A DNA stretch of 64,000 nt from Rhizodiscina lignyota (taxonomy: Eukaryota; Ascomycota; Dothideomycetes; Aulographales; Rhizodiscinaceae), in contig ML978132.1 in NCBI GenBank assembly GCA_010015805.1, positions 806,001 to 870,000 on the forward strand, read 5' to 3'. Numbering within the stretch: position 1 is the first letter of the stretch; each line of letters starts with the position of its first letter. The position numbers were made by a program, and so were the translations under genes. Of the stretch, positions 11,049-23,200 are shown in pieces. The notes under the pieces were generated by a model, which saw only the letters and a list, made by a program, of their open reading frames with translations, was not told where the DNA came from and searched no databases.

Positions 11049-11452
11049 TTAGCAAATGTTGCCCGACAAGTCCTTGGCGCAGGTATAGATGTAGGTTGGT
11101 GGCTGGCCAATGTCGGTGGAAGCGATCCAGCTGCTGCAGACGCAAGTCGGGAAGCAAGAATCCGTGCAATCTGCTCATGCCCAATCAGATGGATATCGCA
11201 ATGATTAAGGGTAGGGTTTCATCGTCAAGCCGAGGACAAATCCAAACAATTGGACGCACATGGGAAAGAGGAAGCTTTGGGGTAGAGGAAAATATGGGAT
11301 TACCCACCAGAGTCTCCGTTGCACATGAGCCCAGTTGGGTCATATTCCTGGCTCGGGCAGTCTCTTGGAGTAAGCTCAGCAGGCAGAGCAAGAGCAAGGA
11401 TCGGCTGAAGGAAGACGACCGCGGAGGCAAGGGCGAATAGAGTGAAACGCAT
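11049..11452 (-). CDS. Small secreted cysteine-rich protein (effector-like)
   Basis: Exons 11452-11308 and 11170-11049 with a 137 nt GTGGGT...CAG intron encode 88 aa; no long single ORF shows it. MRFTLFALASAVVFLQPILA is a clear signal peptide, followed by a short LPAELTPR pro-like segment. The mature part has eight Cys: C-x11-C-x5-C-x3-C-x3-C-x-C-x18-C-x8-C, the last being the C-terminal residue. That density and even number imply four disulfides and secretion. The alternative frame of exon 2 has no Cys pattern, which supports the chosen acceptor. Such proteins in ascomycetes are often host-interaction effectors or antimicrobial peptides; neither role is shown here. Confidence 0.72.
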
Positions 11453-13004
11453 GTTTAATGTGTACCAAGATACAATCTTTGACGGATTTCTGATTGAGAG
11501 TAGAAGATGAAGGTAATGATGCTTACAAGTCCAAAGGATGACTGATGTTAATGAAAGAAATGCAGTTGAGCGAAGTCCAGCGGCTTATATATTCAACAAT
11601 ACGACTTCCAGTGCTCTGTCGTCTAAGACTTTAACGAAAGTTTGACATAATGATTTGGCTCGGTACACTGTCACACGACGTAGCTGTGAAGATCTTCAAT
11701 CCTACGGATATAGGGAAATATCCTTAGAGCTGGAAATGACGATAGTTCCCTTGGCCGGAACCGAAATGTGGAGGCACTCCAAAGATCCTCAATAGACCTT
11801 ACTTCATTTTGAATAGGGACGACTACTGTATAATGATGCGAACACCAAATCATTGGAGGACGTTTGTCTAAGCTCAGCAACTTCGAGGTTGCCATTGTCT
11901 GTGGTACAGGATCGTGATGTGTAGCGATCTTCGTAGACATTAATCCGAAAGGTTACACCACCCCGCAATCCTTTGATTCCTTCGGTCTCCACAGCGAATA
12001 AAGACTTCTGGTCAGCATATTGTTTGTATTGACCCCAGGACCCGATATTGGAAGCTAATTAGATGTATACGCTTCAAGCAGTGTGTTCATACTGCGATGG
12101 TGGTATTTCAAATGTGGCGGTGTGCGAGGAAAGGTTGGACTTCGTCCGCGAATAGCTCATCCAGCAAGCGGCTTCATGCAAGCCACGTCAGGAGGCTCAA
12201 ATCCTTCGAAAGGTCGTACATACGTCTGTGGCTGTTTCGCGGAGTACATCCACCATGGTGTGCCCGGGTGCCACGAGTTGTTGGGAGAACGGCATTGTGC
12301 ACTTTGAATGGTCCGAAAATCTGTTGTGGTATGAAGAACGACGTGTACCAGTCCTTCAAGACCGCAAGGAGCTTCCGGTTTCTTGCTTTCTGCTCACAAA
12401 AGCTGACCTCTGATGAGTGTACGAAAACTCTGTCAGAGCTGCCAGTCGAACTCGAGAAAAGAAAAGAAAAGCAAACCAAGGAAGCTACGAAGTGCACGCT
12501 TGAACGGTAGCGAACCGCCTGACGGAGCCGACGAGACGGTGCAGAACGGCCCCCGAAATTCGAGGGGAGCACAACACACCCTCAAAAGCGCCAAGAAGGC
12601 TTGTTCGCAAAGCTTCCCAATGACGCTTGATCTCGATGACGAGGGTAGAGCTATGCTTGGGCGGAGCTGAGTGTTTGAGATATTTGCGGACGCACAGCAG
12701 GCACGCGCTATTGACAGGTCAAAATAGGGTGCTGACGTCTGGCCAGCCCTACTTCGAATTTTGGAAGCTCGATGCGCGGGTGACCAACTATTTAGGCTCG
12801 CACAAAGTTGCAATTTTACAAGATAAATTTGCAAGCAAACTCAAGAAATATGGTTTGCTGTCTGTGACATCCACGCCGACACATGCCGAATTCAACTGGT
12901 CAGGGGGTGAGAGCAACGGCTTCAGAACAACAACAGCTCATACAATTCATTATTTACTACATGTCAGGAGCACCCAGTGTACATTAACCTCCTCCATTCA
13001 ATGA
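11453..13004. other. Intergenic, no gene supported
   Basis: This holds the promoter of the small secreted protein gene and the 3' flank of the catalase gene. ORFs at 12097-12510 (plus) and 12433-12834 (minus) overlap each other and have no recognisable features. Confidence 0.4.
11585..11593 (-). promoter_or_regulatory. TATA box of the small secreted protein gene
   Basis: On the minus strand this reads AATATATAA, about 130 bp before the ATG at 11452. Confidence 0.45.
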
Positions 13005-15385
13005 TTACTGACATATTCCACTCAAATCATCTGTTGGGAATCTCTGTGGAAATCTCGCTGGGCCAGACAGAGCGACCAGGATGTTGTTGACGACGCTAGA
13101 CGCGCTGCCCTCAAACACCCCCATTTCGTCCGAAACGCTGAAGCCCAATTGATTAAATGTCTGTGCAGCATTTCCTAGAGCAGCGATCGGTTTCCCATGG
13201 AACCATGCCTCGCGCAGGAACTCGGTCTGCAGGAAGTCAGGCACGAAGTTTGAGGGTGTGATGAGGTTAGAAGAGGAGTTTAGGTTGGATGAGGAAGTGG
13301 TGGAGAATCCAGAGGTAGCACTGGAGCCTATGATCACGGCATCATAGAAGACGGAGCTGGTGGTTGCGTACGACTGGTTTGCGGTGACGCCAGTCATGAG
13401 CTGTCCGATGTGCGGAGCGACGACTTCAAACATGACCTGCTGCGGAGCGAGTGCGGAGGTGATGATGTTGAGATCGGTTTGTGAGAGGACGGTGTCGCTT
13501 CCGATGATGCCGATGGCAAGACCGGCGTTGCTCTTGTTCTGTTCCTGGCCTCTGCCCGACAAAGGGAATAAAGATGGGAATGTCGTCGCATTGTTGGCGG
13601 ATGGTCCACTGCCAAGCGCAGGCATCGGGGCACCAATACCAAATGCGACACGCCTGGCAAGACAGTTGTCAACCTTGTTGAGGACTTGGTTGATATACTC
13701 GTTTTGAACCGGAGGAGTACAGTGACTGAGCTCAAAACGGTAGCCGTCGACAGTATGCTGTTGAGCAAACTTGTCCAATCCGTTCCAGAAGCTACGAGCT
13801 TGTCCAAAGAAATCGTTGATCAGTGAATATCTGCCAATAGGCCCATCGACAACCTCACGGTTGGCACCGGTGTACTGTAGAGCTACCTCGTCATCCGACC
13901 CAACCACTCCTCCGATATTGTTCGGGCTGGAGATGGAATTGCCTTCAAAGAGAAGAGGTTGCATGTAGCCATCGCGGTAATTGTTATTGATGGGCACAAT
14001 TGGGCGGTTGACTGGAAGGAGGTATCCGTTGGGACTGTTGTGGCGGTGGGTTGAAGTGTCGTCATAAGACATGAGGCGCCATTGCAAAAGAGGATCAGGA
14101 ACAAAGTCGAAGCCACGGACCACAGTGCTTGGCGCGAAAGAGATGCTCTCTGGCTCTGCGAAGAAGTTGGTTGGATTTCTATTCAAGGTCAATTTGCCCA
14201 GGCGGATCATGGGAGCCATTTCTTCCGGAATGATTTTTGTGGGATCCAGAAGCTGTTTGGTTTAAGTGAGCGACATGATCATATCAAATTATCTCGATCC
14301 ACTCACATCGATGCCCTTGTACATGTAGGTGCCATCGTCGGGAAGGATCTGGACAGCAAAGTCCCATTCTGGAAAGATGCCCGCATTGATTGCATTGAAC
14401 AGATCAACTCGTTGGAAATTACCATTCATGCCAACAATCTTCAACGCCTCATCATAGACTAGCGAGCGGTGGCCGAGCTTAGGGAGCCAGTACCTGTGTA
14501 TCCATTAATCAATGCCTCGCATGTTAAGGTGAACCATATTACCATTTGAACAGCGATGTCTTGCCATCCGCGGTGATGAATCTATAGGTATGAACTCCAT
14601 TTCCGCTGATATGTCGCACATCTCGCGGAATACCAAGGTCGGATAGCACAGTCATCAGCTGGAATGTGTGTTCCTTGCGTTGAGTGAAGAAATCATACGC
14701 AGTATCGTGCGCGGAACCACCTGCAAGACTTTAGTGCGCTTCTAAGCTAGTCATGTAGATGGTACTCACCAGTTGGGAAGCCTTTATCAACTTCAAATTT
14801 GACCGCGTGGATGAGATCCGGGAAGAGGATACCATCATTGATGAAAAACGACGGCAAATGATTGCCGACCAAGTCCTGATTGCCGCATTTCGAGTAAATC
14901 TTGGTAGCGAATCCGTGGGTATCACGAGCGACCTCGCTCCCTCCGTTAGAGGCCACCACCACGCTGAATCGTACGAAAACATCTGAGACCACTCCTTCCT
15001 GCAGCCAACAGGCAGATGTGATATTGCTCCAGTCCGCATAAGGCTCGAATGTCCCGTACGCTCCGTGACCGAGCGCGTGTACTACTCGTTCGGGTGCTCG
15101 CTCATGGCCGAAATGGATTATCTTCTTTCGACCGGCAGTGTCTTCGAGGAGGTTGTAGCCTCGAGGGCCAGCACGGAGAGAGTTTGTAGTGTTATCGGGA
15201 GTGCCCTCACTTGTTGTTTCCATTTGACCATTAGTATTTACACGGGCTTGAGCCAATTGCTCTTGCTGTAAAGACGTCAATCCTCACGACTGCATATAGA
15301 CTGGAAGCGTGACTACCTTCGGTGTCTGTGCAGCAGAAAGGGCAGCAGAGGACAACAGCCCTCCAAGAAGGTACGAAAACAACAT
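13005..15385 (-). CDS. Secreted large-subunit catalase
   Basis: Five exons (15385-15317, 15265-14770, 14720-14543, 14493-14307, 14252-13005) encode 725 aa; all introns are about 50 nt and in phase. The start MLFSYLLGGLLSSAALSAAQ is a signal peptide. The catalytic His is in ERVVHALGHGAYG (His86); the usual Arg of VVHARG is Leu here. Other marks are DLVGNHLPSFFIND (distal Asn) and RLMSYDDTSTHRH with the proximal haem Tyr at about 373. The C-terminal roughly 170 residues (GLAIGIIGSDTVLS onward) form the flavodoxin/GATase-like domain of the large clade. It dismutates H2O2 outside the cell or in the wall, like CatB/Cat-1-type enzymes. The length of about 725 is normal. Confidence 0.93.
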
Positions 15386-16770
15386 GACTCCACTCAGCAG
15401 CTATGAGCACAAGAATAAGATGAAGAGAATTGCAGATCTAAGAGACCTCTGTGACAGCAAACATCGAAAGATATAATCTCTCATATAAAGGTTGAGGCCT
15501 TTTCAAGAATTACTGTATTCGTTTTCGCGCTCAATGGAGATCTTGCTCAGTGCCTTGATTCCTATTCGTCCTGCGTCAGCCACAGGTGAGTAATTCAAGA
15601 CATGAATGCACTTCGTGGAAGCAAGCTGCATTGACAGTCCAACATGATGAACCGCCACTGGAGTCGGCGTCATGTCAGCTTCCTACTTCATGACATTCGG
15701 AAGTGTGAGAGAAAAGCCACAGTACGATGATGAATGCTGACGAAGGCGAGTTCCACGGAGACAGAAAGAGCTAGGTATGCTATTTGATCAATTAGGATGC
15801 TAATATTCTCGAGAGGATTCGAGGCGTGCGTTATTTGAGAACTGGTAGGTCGCCCGACGTTGCCGGTGATCCCCCGAAGTTCATGATGAAACGCATGACA
15901 GGGGGGATTAGGAATCGAATTGCATCAAACAATTTGAAATTAGAAAAGAACGATTGGTGCAATAAGCAGTAGCTCAGATTTCCCGCACCGAGCGTTCCGT
16001 AGGGCTGAGTGCTGCGCCAGGATACTCGTCAAACTGGACTGCTCGTGCGTGGAGAAAAAGTCGTTGAAGTGGCTCACGCTGTGATGCTAGAACAATGTTA
16101 AGCGCATCTGACGTGGTTTGAGATCCGAGATTTGAGATATTTAAAGACAACTCGTATGCAAGGACCGGGGATCAGTGTTTGAATTTGGCGAATACTCTGG
16201 GGATAGATGGAGTCGAGATCAGGAGCCTCTGCACGAACCATTGTAGCAAAGGATCCGAATTGGTTGGTCTAGTCTTGAGGGACTAAGTCTCAGCAACTCT
16301 ATCCGTAATCGAGTAGTGGCAGTAGTGGTTGAAAGGCCAAAGCAACCCAGAAAGAGCGTCATCATTGAGTGAAGTGATGTCTTTGACGTGAGCCGAAACG
16401 ATCCTTGACAACGATGATAGTATCGGGGAAACTCTGGGGAACGTCTGGGAAAAGTCCGGCAATGTTTCGTCTTTGAATTTAACTAGAGACACCACCTGAA
16501 AACGCAGAATAATCGCCCCTTAGTCATAAAGAGAAGAAAGACTCACCAAGAGCTTCTTACGGACACAAATCTCTCAAGTTCAAGCACTCTTTGAGTTCTT
16601 TTGCGGCGGGTGCTGAACTTCGACTACGTTGTACGCGGACTTCATGGCGCCAAGACATCACGTTGAGGCATCAATCAACCAAGACCGACCTTAATCGTCG
16701 TCGTTAGTTCTTTCTACTACTCGGAAACTCAATTGGGTGCTATATATGGTCATTTGGTCATGCTGATCCC
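15386..16770. other. Intergenic between divergent catalase and swi5
   Basis: Apart from the catalase TATA box nothing further is identified. Small ORFs such as 16283-16495 (minus) have no features. TATATAT near 16740 lies only about 30 bp before the annotated swi5 ATG. Confidence 0.4.
15482..15490 (-). promoter_or_regulatory. TATA box of the catalase gene
   Basis: The minus strand reads CTTTATATG about 100 bp before the ATG at 15385. Confidence 0.45.
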
Positions 16771-17656
16771 ATGGATTCAACGCAAGAGCATGGGAAGATG
16801 GATGACTTGACACTCGACGCGCCATCAGGCACTCAAGAACGCATCATAGCAGATAGCGACGATGACGACAACGAGTCATTGAAGGACGCTGAAAATGAGG
16901 GCAATGGAACTGTGCAAGAAGAAGATCCGACGATGACGCGTTCGACTGTTGATGACCATGTCAGTATACAGGAGGATGGTGCGGTGGCGACGCGTTCAGA
17001 GGTCTCAGAAGCGCCAGAGAACGGAGCGCCTTCAGACAATCCCGTCGCAGATGTCTCCCGAGACGAACAGAATGCTTCATTGAAAGTGCCTGAGTCTGTT
17101 GATCATGGCGTTGGTGGCCTAACCCTGATGGATTCCACAGTGGCTGAGGAAGATTCGAAGGAAAATGGGGAGATCAATCAACTCCGATCTCCGATGAATG
17201 GCGATGAGTCAATGTCCAAGCAAAAAGAAACTAGCATGGGCGGAGAGAGTCATCTTTCAACAGAAGCCAAACGCTTGGTAAACTATAAATCCTTATTTAA
17301 TTTTACTTCACTCATCTTACTAACGAAATCAGAACGCTGTCAATGCTCGTAATGCAAGCCTCAAAGCCACCCTCGCAGAGCTGGATGCAGAGAAGAATAG
17401 TCTGCTGGAGAAGTTCTCCGCGATTTCCCACAAGGGTGCAAAGAACTCAGAGGATGGAGGAAACCAGTTAACCTCTGAACAAGCAGACGCAAGCCTCACA
17501 GCGGCCAAGGCTGTGACCAAAGAGCACATATCACTTCTGCATCGATACAACGAGATGCGTGATATCGGCCTCGGCATGATGGGTATTATCGCTGATCAGC
17601 GCGGCGTGCGACTGCGGGATGTGCAGGAAGAATTCGGTGTCGATGCGAAGGACTAG
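16771..17656 (+). CDS. swi5: Swi5/Sae3-type recombination mediator
   Basis: Exons 16771-17277 and 17333-17656 (55 nt intron GTAAAC...CAG with TACTAAC branch) encode 276 aa. The first 165 residues are acidic and disordered. The C-terminal roughly 105 residues carry the Swi5 domain: a coiled-coil stretch (ASLKATLAELDAEKNSLLEK) and the hallmark HISLLHRYNEMRDIGLGMMG...QEEFGV. Swi5 pairs with Sfr1 to stimulate Rad51/Dmc1 strand exchange in recombinational repair and mating-type switching. Yeast Swi5/Sae3 is under 100 aa; a long acidic extension is common in filamentous fungi. The TATA-like sequence is very close to the ATG, so translation may begin at the next Met (16798). It is convergent with cwc2, 28 bp apart. 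Confidence 0.85.
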
Positions 17657-17684
17657 AAAATAATCTGGATGCAGTTGTGTAGCG

Positions 17685-18938
17685 TCAGTCGCTGTCGTCG
17701 TCGCTTCCGTAGCCGACTAATGGACCAGTGGGAGCACCTCTCTTCTTTGCGGTCTTGAAGGAATGGCCTTGTAGCGCTTTCAGCGTAGTGTTAGAGAATA
17801 TACCACCCTTGCTTGCTTCTGCTGCCGCGTCCTCCACCGTACCGTCTCCAATCAACAACTGCTCCTCTGGTGCTTCCAGCGCGCCCGTCCTTTGTCGTTC
17901 TTTCTCCTCCTCCCAGTCACCCTTTTCCTTGGCGTACCACACCTCATCTGGTGCGTCATACCCCTTCAGCCCAAAACTTCCTTCAATCTTCCTCCTCTTG
18001 CTCACTTCCGGATCTCTTCCCTCCAACTCAGCCACATAATCCGGTGGAAGTGCAGCCCTGACCGCCTCGGCAGCCTGCTCTTCAATGCGTCTCGCCTCTC
18101 TCTTCTGCGCCTGAGGGTTCGGATCCATTGTCGCCCACCGCACGTTGAGCACTTCACTGTGATCCAGCGCCTGATGCGCCATTGCCTCCTTTGCAAACTG
18201 ACTGTTCGCCTCATTGGTGTACGTTACGAACGCCACGCCTCTTGCTGGCAATACTCGTACGCGGTCGACCTGTCCCCATTCTTGGAAGTGTCGCGCGACA
18301 ACTTCCTCAATATCGTCTGTGACGTGTATGCGGCCAACGTAGAGTGTTCGATTCTGTCGCATGAAGCTGCCCACACCGCCCATGTCATCGCGATAGTCGC
18401 TGAATTTGTCGCGGCCGAAACAGTCTACGTTCGGGTTGAAGATGTCGGTCACGGTAGGTAGGCGGTGGAGGTACTCGCATTCTCTGCCTTTCGGACACAG
18501 ACCGCGCGCAAAGAAAAGGCAGAAGTAGGATCCGGGTACTTTGTCTGCGCGAGTGTAGCCAGAGTCTTTGCGCACGTTGCAACGAGAAGGTGCGGCATGT
18601 TTCGAGAGGTACTTGTCTTCGCGGTCTCCACCCGACCACTTGTTGTACCAGATGTTGAAGATTGTGCCCGTCTGGGGTGGCGGCTCGGATTTGAAGGTTG
18701 ATGCATCGACTTGTGGTCGGGCTGGTCTGCGCTTCTTCTTCACGATCTTCTTGATCACCTTCTTGCCGTCGGCGTTGGTTGTTGTGAGAGCGGTAGAGGT
18801 GGCGGGTGCATCTTCGTCTGCATCTTCGTCGGCAGCAACGGGGATGACTGCGTTTTCGCTTTCTGCAGGTACAGTAAGGTCGACAGTGGGGGGAGCTTCG
18901 ACTTCTGCCATAATGTCGTTACGTTGTGCGGAGGGCAT
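17685..18938 (-). CDS. cwc2: Pre-mRNA splicing factor Cwc2
   Basis: A single exon of 417 aa. In order: an acidic and then Lys/Arg-rich N-terminus, a Torus/CCCH zinc-finger region (SRCNVRKDSGYTRAD, then FCLFFARGLCPKGRECEYLH), an RRM (NRTLYVGRIHVTDDIEEVV ... GVAFVTYTNEANSQFAKEAM), and the Cwc2-specific VRWATMDPNPQAQKREARR. Cwc2 belongs to the Prp19/NTC complex and contacts U6 snRNA and the intron in the catalytic spliceosome. The upstream Met at 18938 is used; Met10 is an alternative. The gene is intronless. Confidence 0.93.
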   Translation of the reverse strand: MPSAQRNDIMAEVEAPPTVDLTVPAESENAVIPVAADEDADEDAPATSTALTTTNADGKKVIKKIVKKKRRPARPQVDASTFKSEPPPQTGTIFNIWYNKWSGGDREDKYLSKHAAPSRCNVRKDSGYTRADKVPGSYFCLFFARGLCPKGRECEYLHRLPTVTDIFNPNVDCFGRDKFSDYRDDMGGVGSFMRQNRTLYVGRIHVTDDIEEVVARHFQEWGQVDRVRVLPARGVAFVTYTNEANSQFAKEAMAHQALDHSEVLNVRWATMDPNPQAQKREARRIEEQAAEAVRAALPPDYVAELEGRDPEVSKRRKIEGSFGLKGYDAPDEVWYAKEKGDWEEEKERQRTGALEAPEEQLLIGDGTVEDAAAEASKGGIFSNTTLKALQGHSFKTAKKRGAPTGPLVGYGSDDDSD

Positions 18939-20294
18939 GGAGGACAGCTGTTATGGAAGAAGTTTGAGGCGATGCCAAGAGATCTTGCCAAGAGATTGAT
19001 AAGATCTGACTGCTCGCGTAGAGATGTCTTGCCAGCGCAGGCTAGGCCGAATACGGTGCAATGTCGCGCTAGCGTTGCCAGGGAGAGCTAGCCCCTGCAA
19101 TTTCGCACGTGGATCTCGCACGGCCACGTTCGCTTCGCTCGCGACTGCAGCGTCGCTTTCTCTTTCGGCAAAGTGGCCATTGGACGCATCAACCATCTCA
19201 CTCCATCTCTCGACCTTTCTACTTCATGTTTCCTGTCTGTAGTAGTGGAAGCTTACCGGAAGACGGCATCTCGTCTCACTCGAGCATCGGGATCACTGAT
19301 GTAGACATGGGAAATCTACGAATCTACGGGGAACGAAACGAATCGAAACAGAGATACCTAGCGATGACTGCGTTCTTGGCGGGGAATTGCTTCTCATCGG
19401 CGTTAAATCCGGCTCCTTCGAAGTACGTACACCTCCCTCTTTTGCTGCAACTCCGATATCCGGTGTGCGAGTGGCATCGTTTCCCGTCGGATGCTCCAGC
19501 TTCCGAGTGGACTTGTGCAGAGCGCGGCAGTCGATTTAACCTCGAGAAGAGAGTTCTGACGCACGAGCCGACCTTGTCTGGCCAGTGGCCAGGCGTCTCG
19601 CTAGCCCTGTCGGTGATCCCGTATAGATTTCCTTGCAGAGTCACCGATGACGAGAATGAATCCTGTTACGCCTCGCATCAGGGGCCACAAATCGAGACCG
19701 GACGCCGTGATTCATCGTGAATCAAATTGATATGAGGCTGCTCGTATTCGCTTCCCAGCTCTTCGAGCAGAAGCCGTCTGAATCCTCAGCGGATCCGCCA
19801 ATTAATGACTATCTGCGCTCATCGGCATCCCTGGGTGGATCCCGAGCAAATGATGGCAGCAGTACTGTGGTGCGTGCCGGTGCCGAAGCGCACCATCCCC
19901 AGATTCGTATAGGTGTGCGAGCGAGTAAGCCTTCCCGCCGCGCCACCTGCACGCAGATTGTGCACCACTGACCTCCGTACGTACATCTGGCCGAAGGCTC
20001 CAGCTAAACATTCATCATGGCCGTTCTGCCTGAAAATACGAGCTCCGACTCAACACTCTTTCAATTGCATCCTCACCTTTTCCCACCTTAGGCATCCTCT
20101 TTACCTTGATCGTGCCCTTGACAGTTTACGTCACCATTATCGTTGGCGTCGCCACTTTGTCTAAAATTTTAGCCTTCTTAACGCTCACGAACTTCATCCT
20201 ACCCATTGTATGGTCTGACGTATACCTTATCGCCCTCAATTGAGCGCCCAAGACCCTGAGTTTGACCATACCTGCCCTTTGCTAGGCATAAATC
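18939..20294. other. Intergenic between divergent cwc2 and the ABC transporter gene
   Basis: No gene is supported. The 203-codon open frame at 19109-19720 has no domain or signal and is overlapped by a minus-strand frame. Confidence 0.4.
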
Positions 20295-23200
20295 ATGGGG
20301 GACAAGCCAGAGAACAAAGACGAATCCACGTCCACGCCCACGCCCATCGAATGGTCGGAAAAGCAGAAGGATGATATACTAGAGGAGAGCTCATCGAGAG
20401 AGATCACTAGCGATGCTGAGAAGACAGCCGTAGGACAAGCTCCGGTCATGGGAGAAATAACCATTCCCATTCAAGATAAACTGGACTTGGAGAAGCTGGA
20501 CTCGCAAATACAGGAAAAGAAGAAAGATGGAGACGAGGATCCTTTCAAACATTTGCCAGAACACGAGGCTGAGATTTTACGGAGACAATTAGACGTGCCG
20601 GCGGTCAAAGTCACCTTTTTCACCCTACACAGGTGAGTAGCGATGTCCCAAGTGATTCTTCGCTTTAGCGTTAGAAGACACGAATACAGGTGTGAGGCAT
20701 GCGACAGAGCTAACTTTTCCACCTAGATATGCGACACGGTGGGACATGATCATTCTTTCCATCTCTGCCTTCTGTGCCATCGCTGCTGGAAGCGCCCTTC
20801 CTCTAATGACAATCATCTTCGGCCGTCTCACTGGTACCTTTAGCGGGTTTTTCAATGGCCACGGAGATATCAGCTCTTTCAACAGTCAGCTGGGGAACTT
20901 GGTCCTTTACTTTGTCTACCTTGCAATCGGCGAATTTGTAACACAGTACATCGCAACGGTTGGCTTCATCTACGCTGGCGAGCACATGACGCAGAAAATC
21001 CGGGAGCAGTATCTTAAAGCGATGCTCCGCCAGAATGTTGCTTTCTTCGACAAACTCGGCGCTGGCGAGATTACCACCAGGATTACAGCAGATACCAATT
21101 TGATCCAGGACGGCATTTCCGAGAAGGTCGGCTTGACCATGTCTGCGCTTGCGACGTTCATTGCTGCCTTTGTCATCGGCTTCGTCTATTACTGGAAACT
21201 CACATTGATTCTCTGCTCAACAGTTGTCGCCCTCGTTGTCACAATGGGTGGTGGATCCAGCTTCGTGATAAAGTGGACAGCAAAGTCGCAAGAGGCGTAT
21301 GCGAAAGGTGGTACGGTCGCGGAAGAAGTTCTCAGCTCAATTCGCAATGCCACGGCCTTTAATACCCAGGAGAAACTCGCGCGACAGTACGATGCTTACC
21401 TCAATGAAGCGGAGTCGTATGGTAAGAAGCTGCAATTAATTCTTGGCTTCATGATTGCCACCATGATGACGCTCATCTATCTCAACTACGTAAGTTCTCT
21501 GCCTTTTGGGAGCACTTCGCAGACTCACATTTGACAGGCACTCACATTCTGGCAAGGCTCCCGTTTCCTCGTCCGAGGAGACATGAGCCTCCAAGACGTT
21601 CTTATTATCTTGTTCTCCATCATCATCGGCGCTTTCTCGCTCGGCAACGTCGCCCCCAACGGCAAAGCATTCACAGCGGCCGTCGCAGCAGGCCAAAAGA
21701 TTTTCAGTGCGATCGATCGCGTTTCGCCAATAGACCCGGAATCCGACGAGGGCGATAAATTGGAAGAAGTCAAAGGCACAGTAGAACTACGCAATATTAA
21801 GCATATCTATCCGTCGCGACCGGAAGTCGTCGTGATGGAGGATGTCAGCTTGACCATCCCTGCTGGTAAGACGACCGCTCTGGTCGGCGCATCCGGCTCC
21901 GGAAAGTCGACAATTGTTGGGCTCGTCGAGCGCTTCTACGATCCTGTTGGAGGACAAGTTTTCCTTGACGAACACGATATCACGACGCTTAACCTGAGAT
22001 GGCTGCGTCAACACATCTCTCTCGTGCAGCAAGAGCCTGTACTCTTCGCGACGACGATCCAGGACAACATCCGTCATGGTCTCCTTGGTACAGAGCACGA
22101 GGATCTTGGCGAGGAGAAGCAAAAGGAGATGATTATTAACGCTGCGAAAATGTCGAATGCTCATGATTTTATCACTGCACTTCCGGAAGGCTATGAGACG
22201 AATGTGGGCGAGCGCGGATTCTTGCTCAGTGGAGGCCAAAAACAACGTATCGCCATCGCAAGAGCTATTGTGAGTGATCCAAAGATTCTGCTACTTGATG
22301 AGGCGACATCTGCACTGGATACAAAGAGCGAAGGCGTGGTGCAAGCTGCTCTCGACCGCGCCGCTCAAGGACGTACGACAATCGTCATTGCGCATCGTTT
22401 GTCAACCATCAAGCATGCAGACAATATTGTGGTCATGTCTCAAGGTCGAATTGTCGAGCAAGGGAAACACGACGAACTCCTAGAAAAGAGAGGGGCGTAC
22501 TACAACCTCGTCGAGGCGCAAAAGATCATTGCCGCTGCCGCGGCACAGCAAGAAGAACACTCGGACGACATTAGCATTGTGGACGACGAGAAGAAAGATC
22601 CCCAGGTTCTTTCTAAAGAAAAATCCTATGACACTGAGAAGTTCGAATCTGATCCCGACGACGTTGATCCTGGCCGTCTCAATCGCACTCAGACCGGCAA
22701 ATCCGCATCCAGCGCTGCGCTCGAAAAGAAGAAGGCCGAGGAGAAGCATGAATACTCACTTTGGACGCTCATGAAAGTCGTTGGCCAGTTCAACAAACCG
22801 GAATGGTACATTATGGCCTTTGGTTTCGTCTGCTGCGTCATCGCTGGTGGCGGCAATCCCACACAGGCCATTTTCTTTGCGAAATCCATCTCGGCGTTGA
22901 GTCTGCCACCTCCTCTTTATGGCGAACTAAGACATGAAATCAACTTCTGGGCCTGGATGTACTTTATGCTTGCCGGTACCCAACTTCTCAGCATGGGTGG
23001 CCAAGGCTCCGCTCTGGGATACTGTTCTGAGCGCCTCATCCATCGGGCTAGAGACCAATCCTTCCGCACCATGCTGCGTCAAGATATCCAATTCTTCGAT
23101 AGAGAAGAAAATAACGCCGGCGCACTGACAACTTTCCTCTCCACCGAGACGACACATCTCGCAGGCCTCAGCGGCGCGACCCTCGGCACCATCCTCATGG

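Noticed and set aside
12097-12510. 137-codon ORF with several Cys
   Set aside because: No signal peptide, domain or splice support, and overlapped by an equally long minus-strand ORF.
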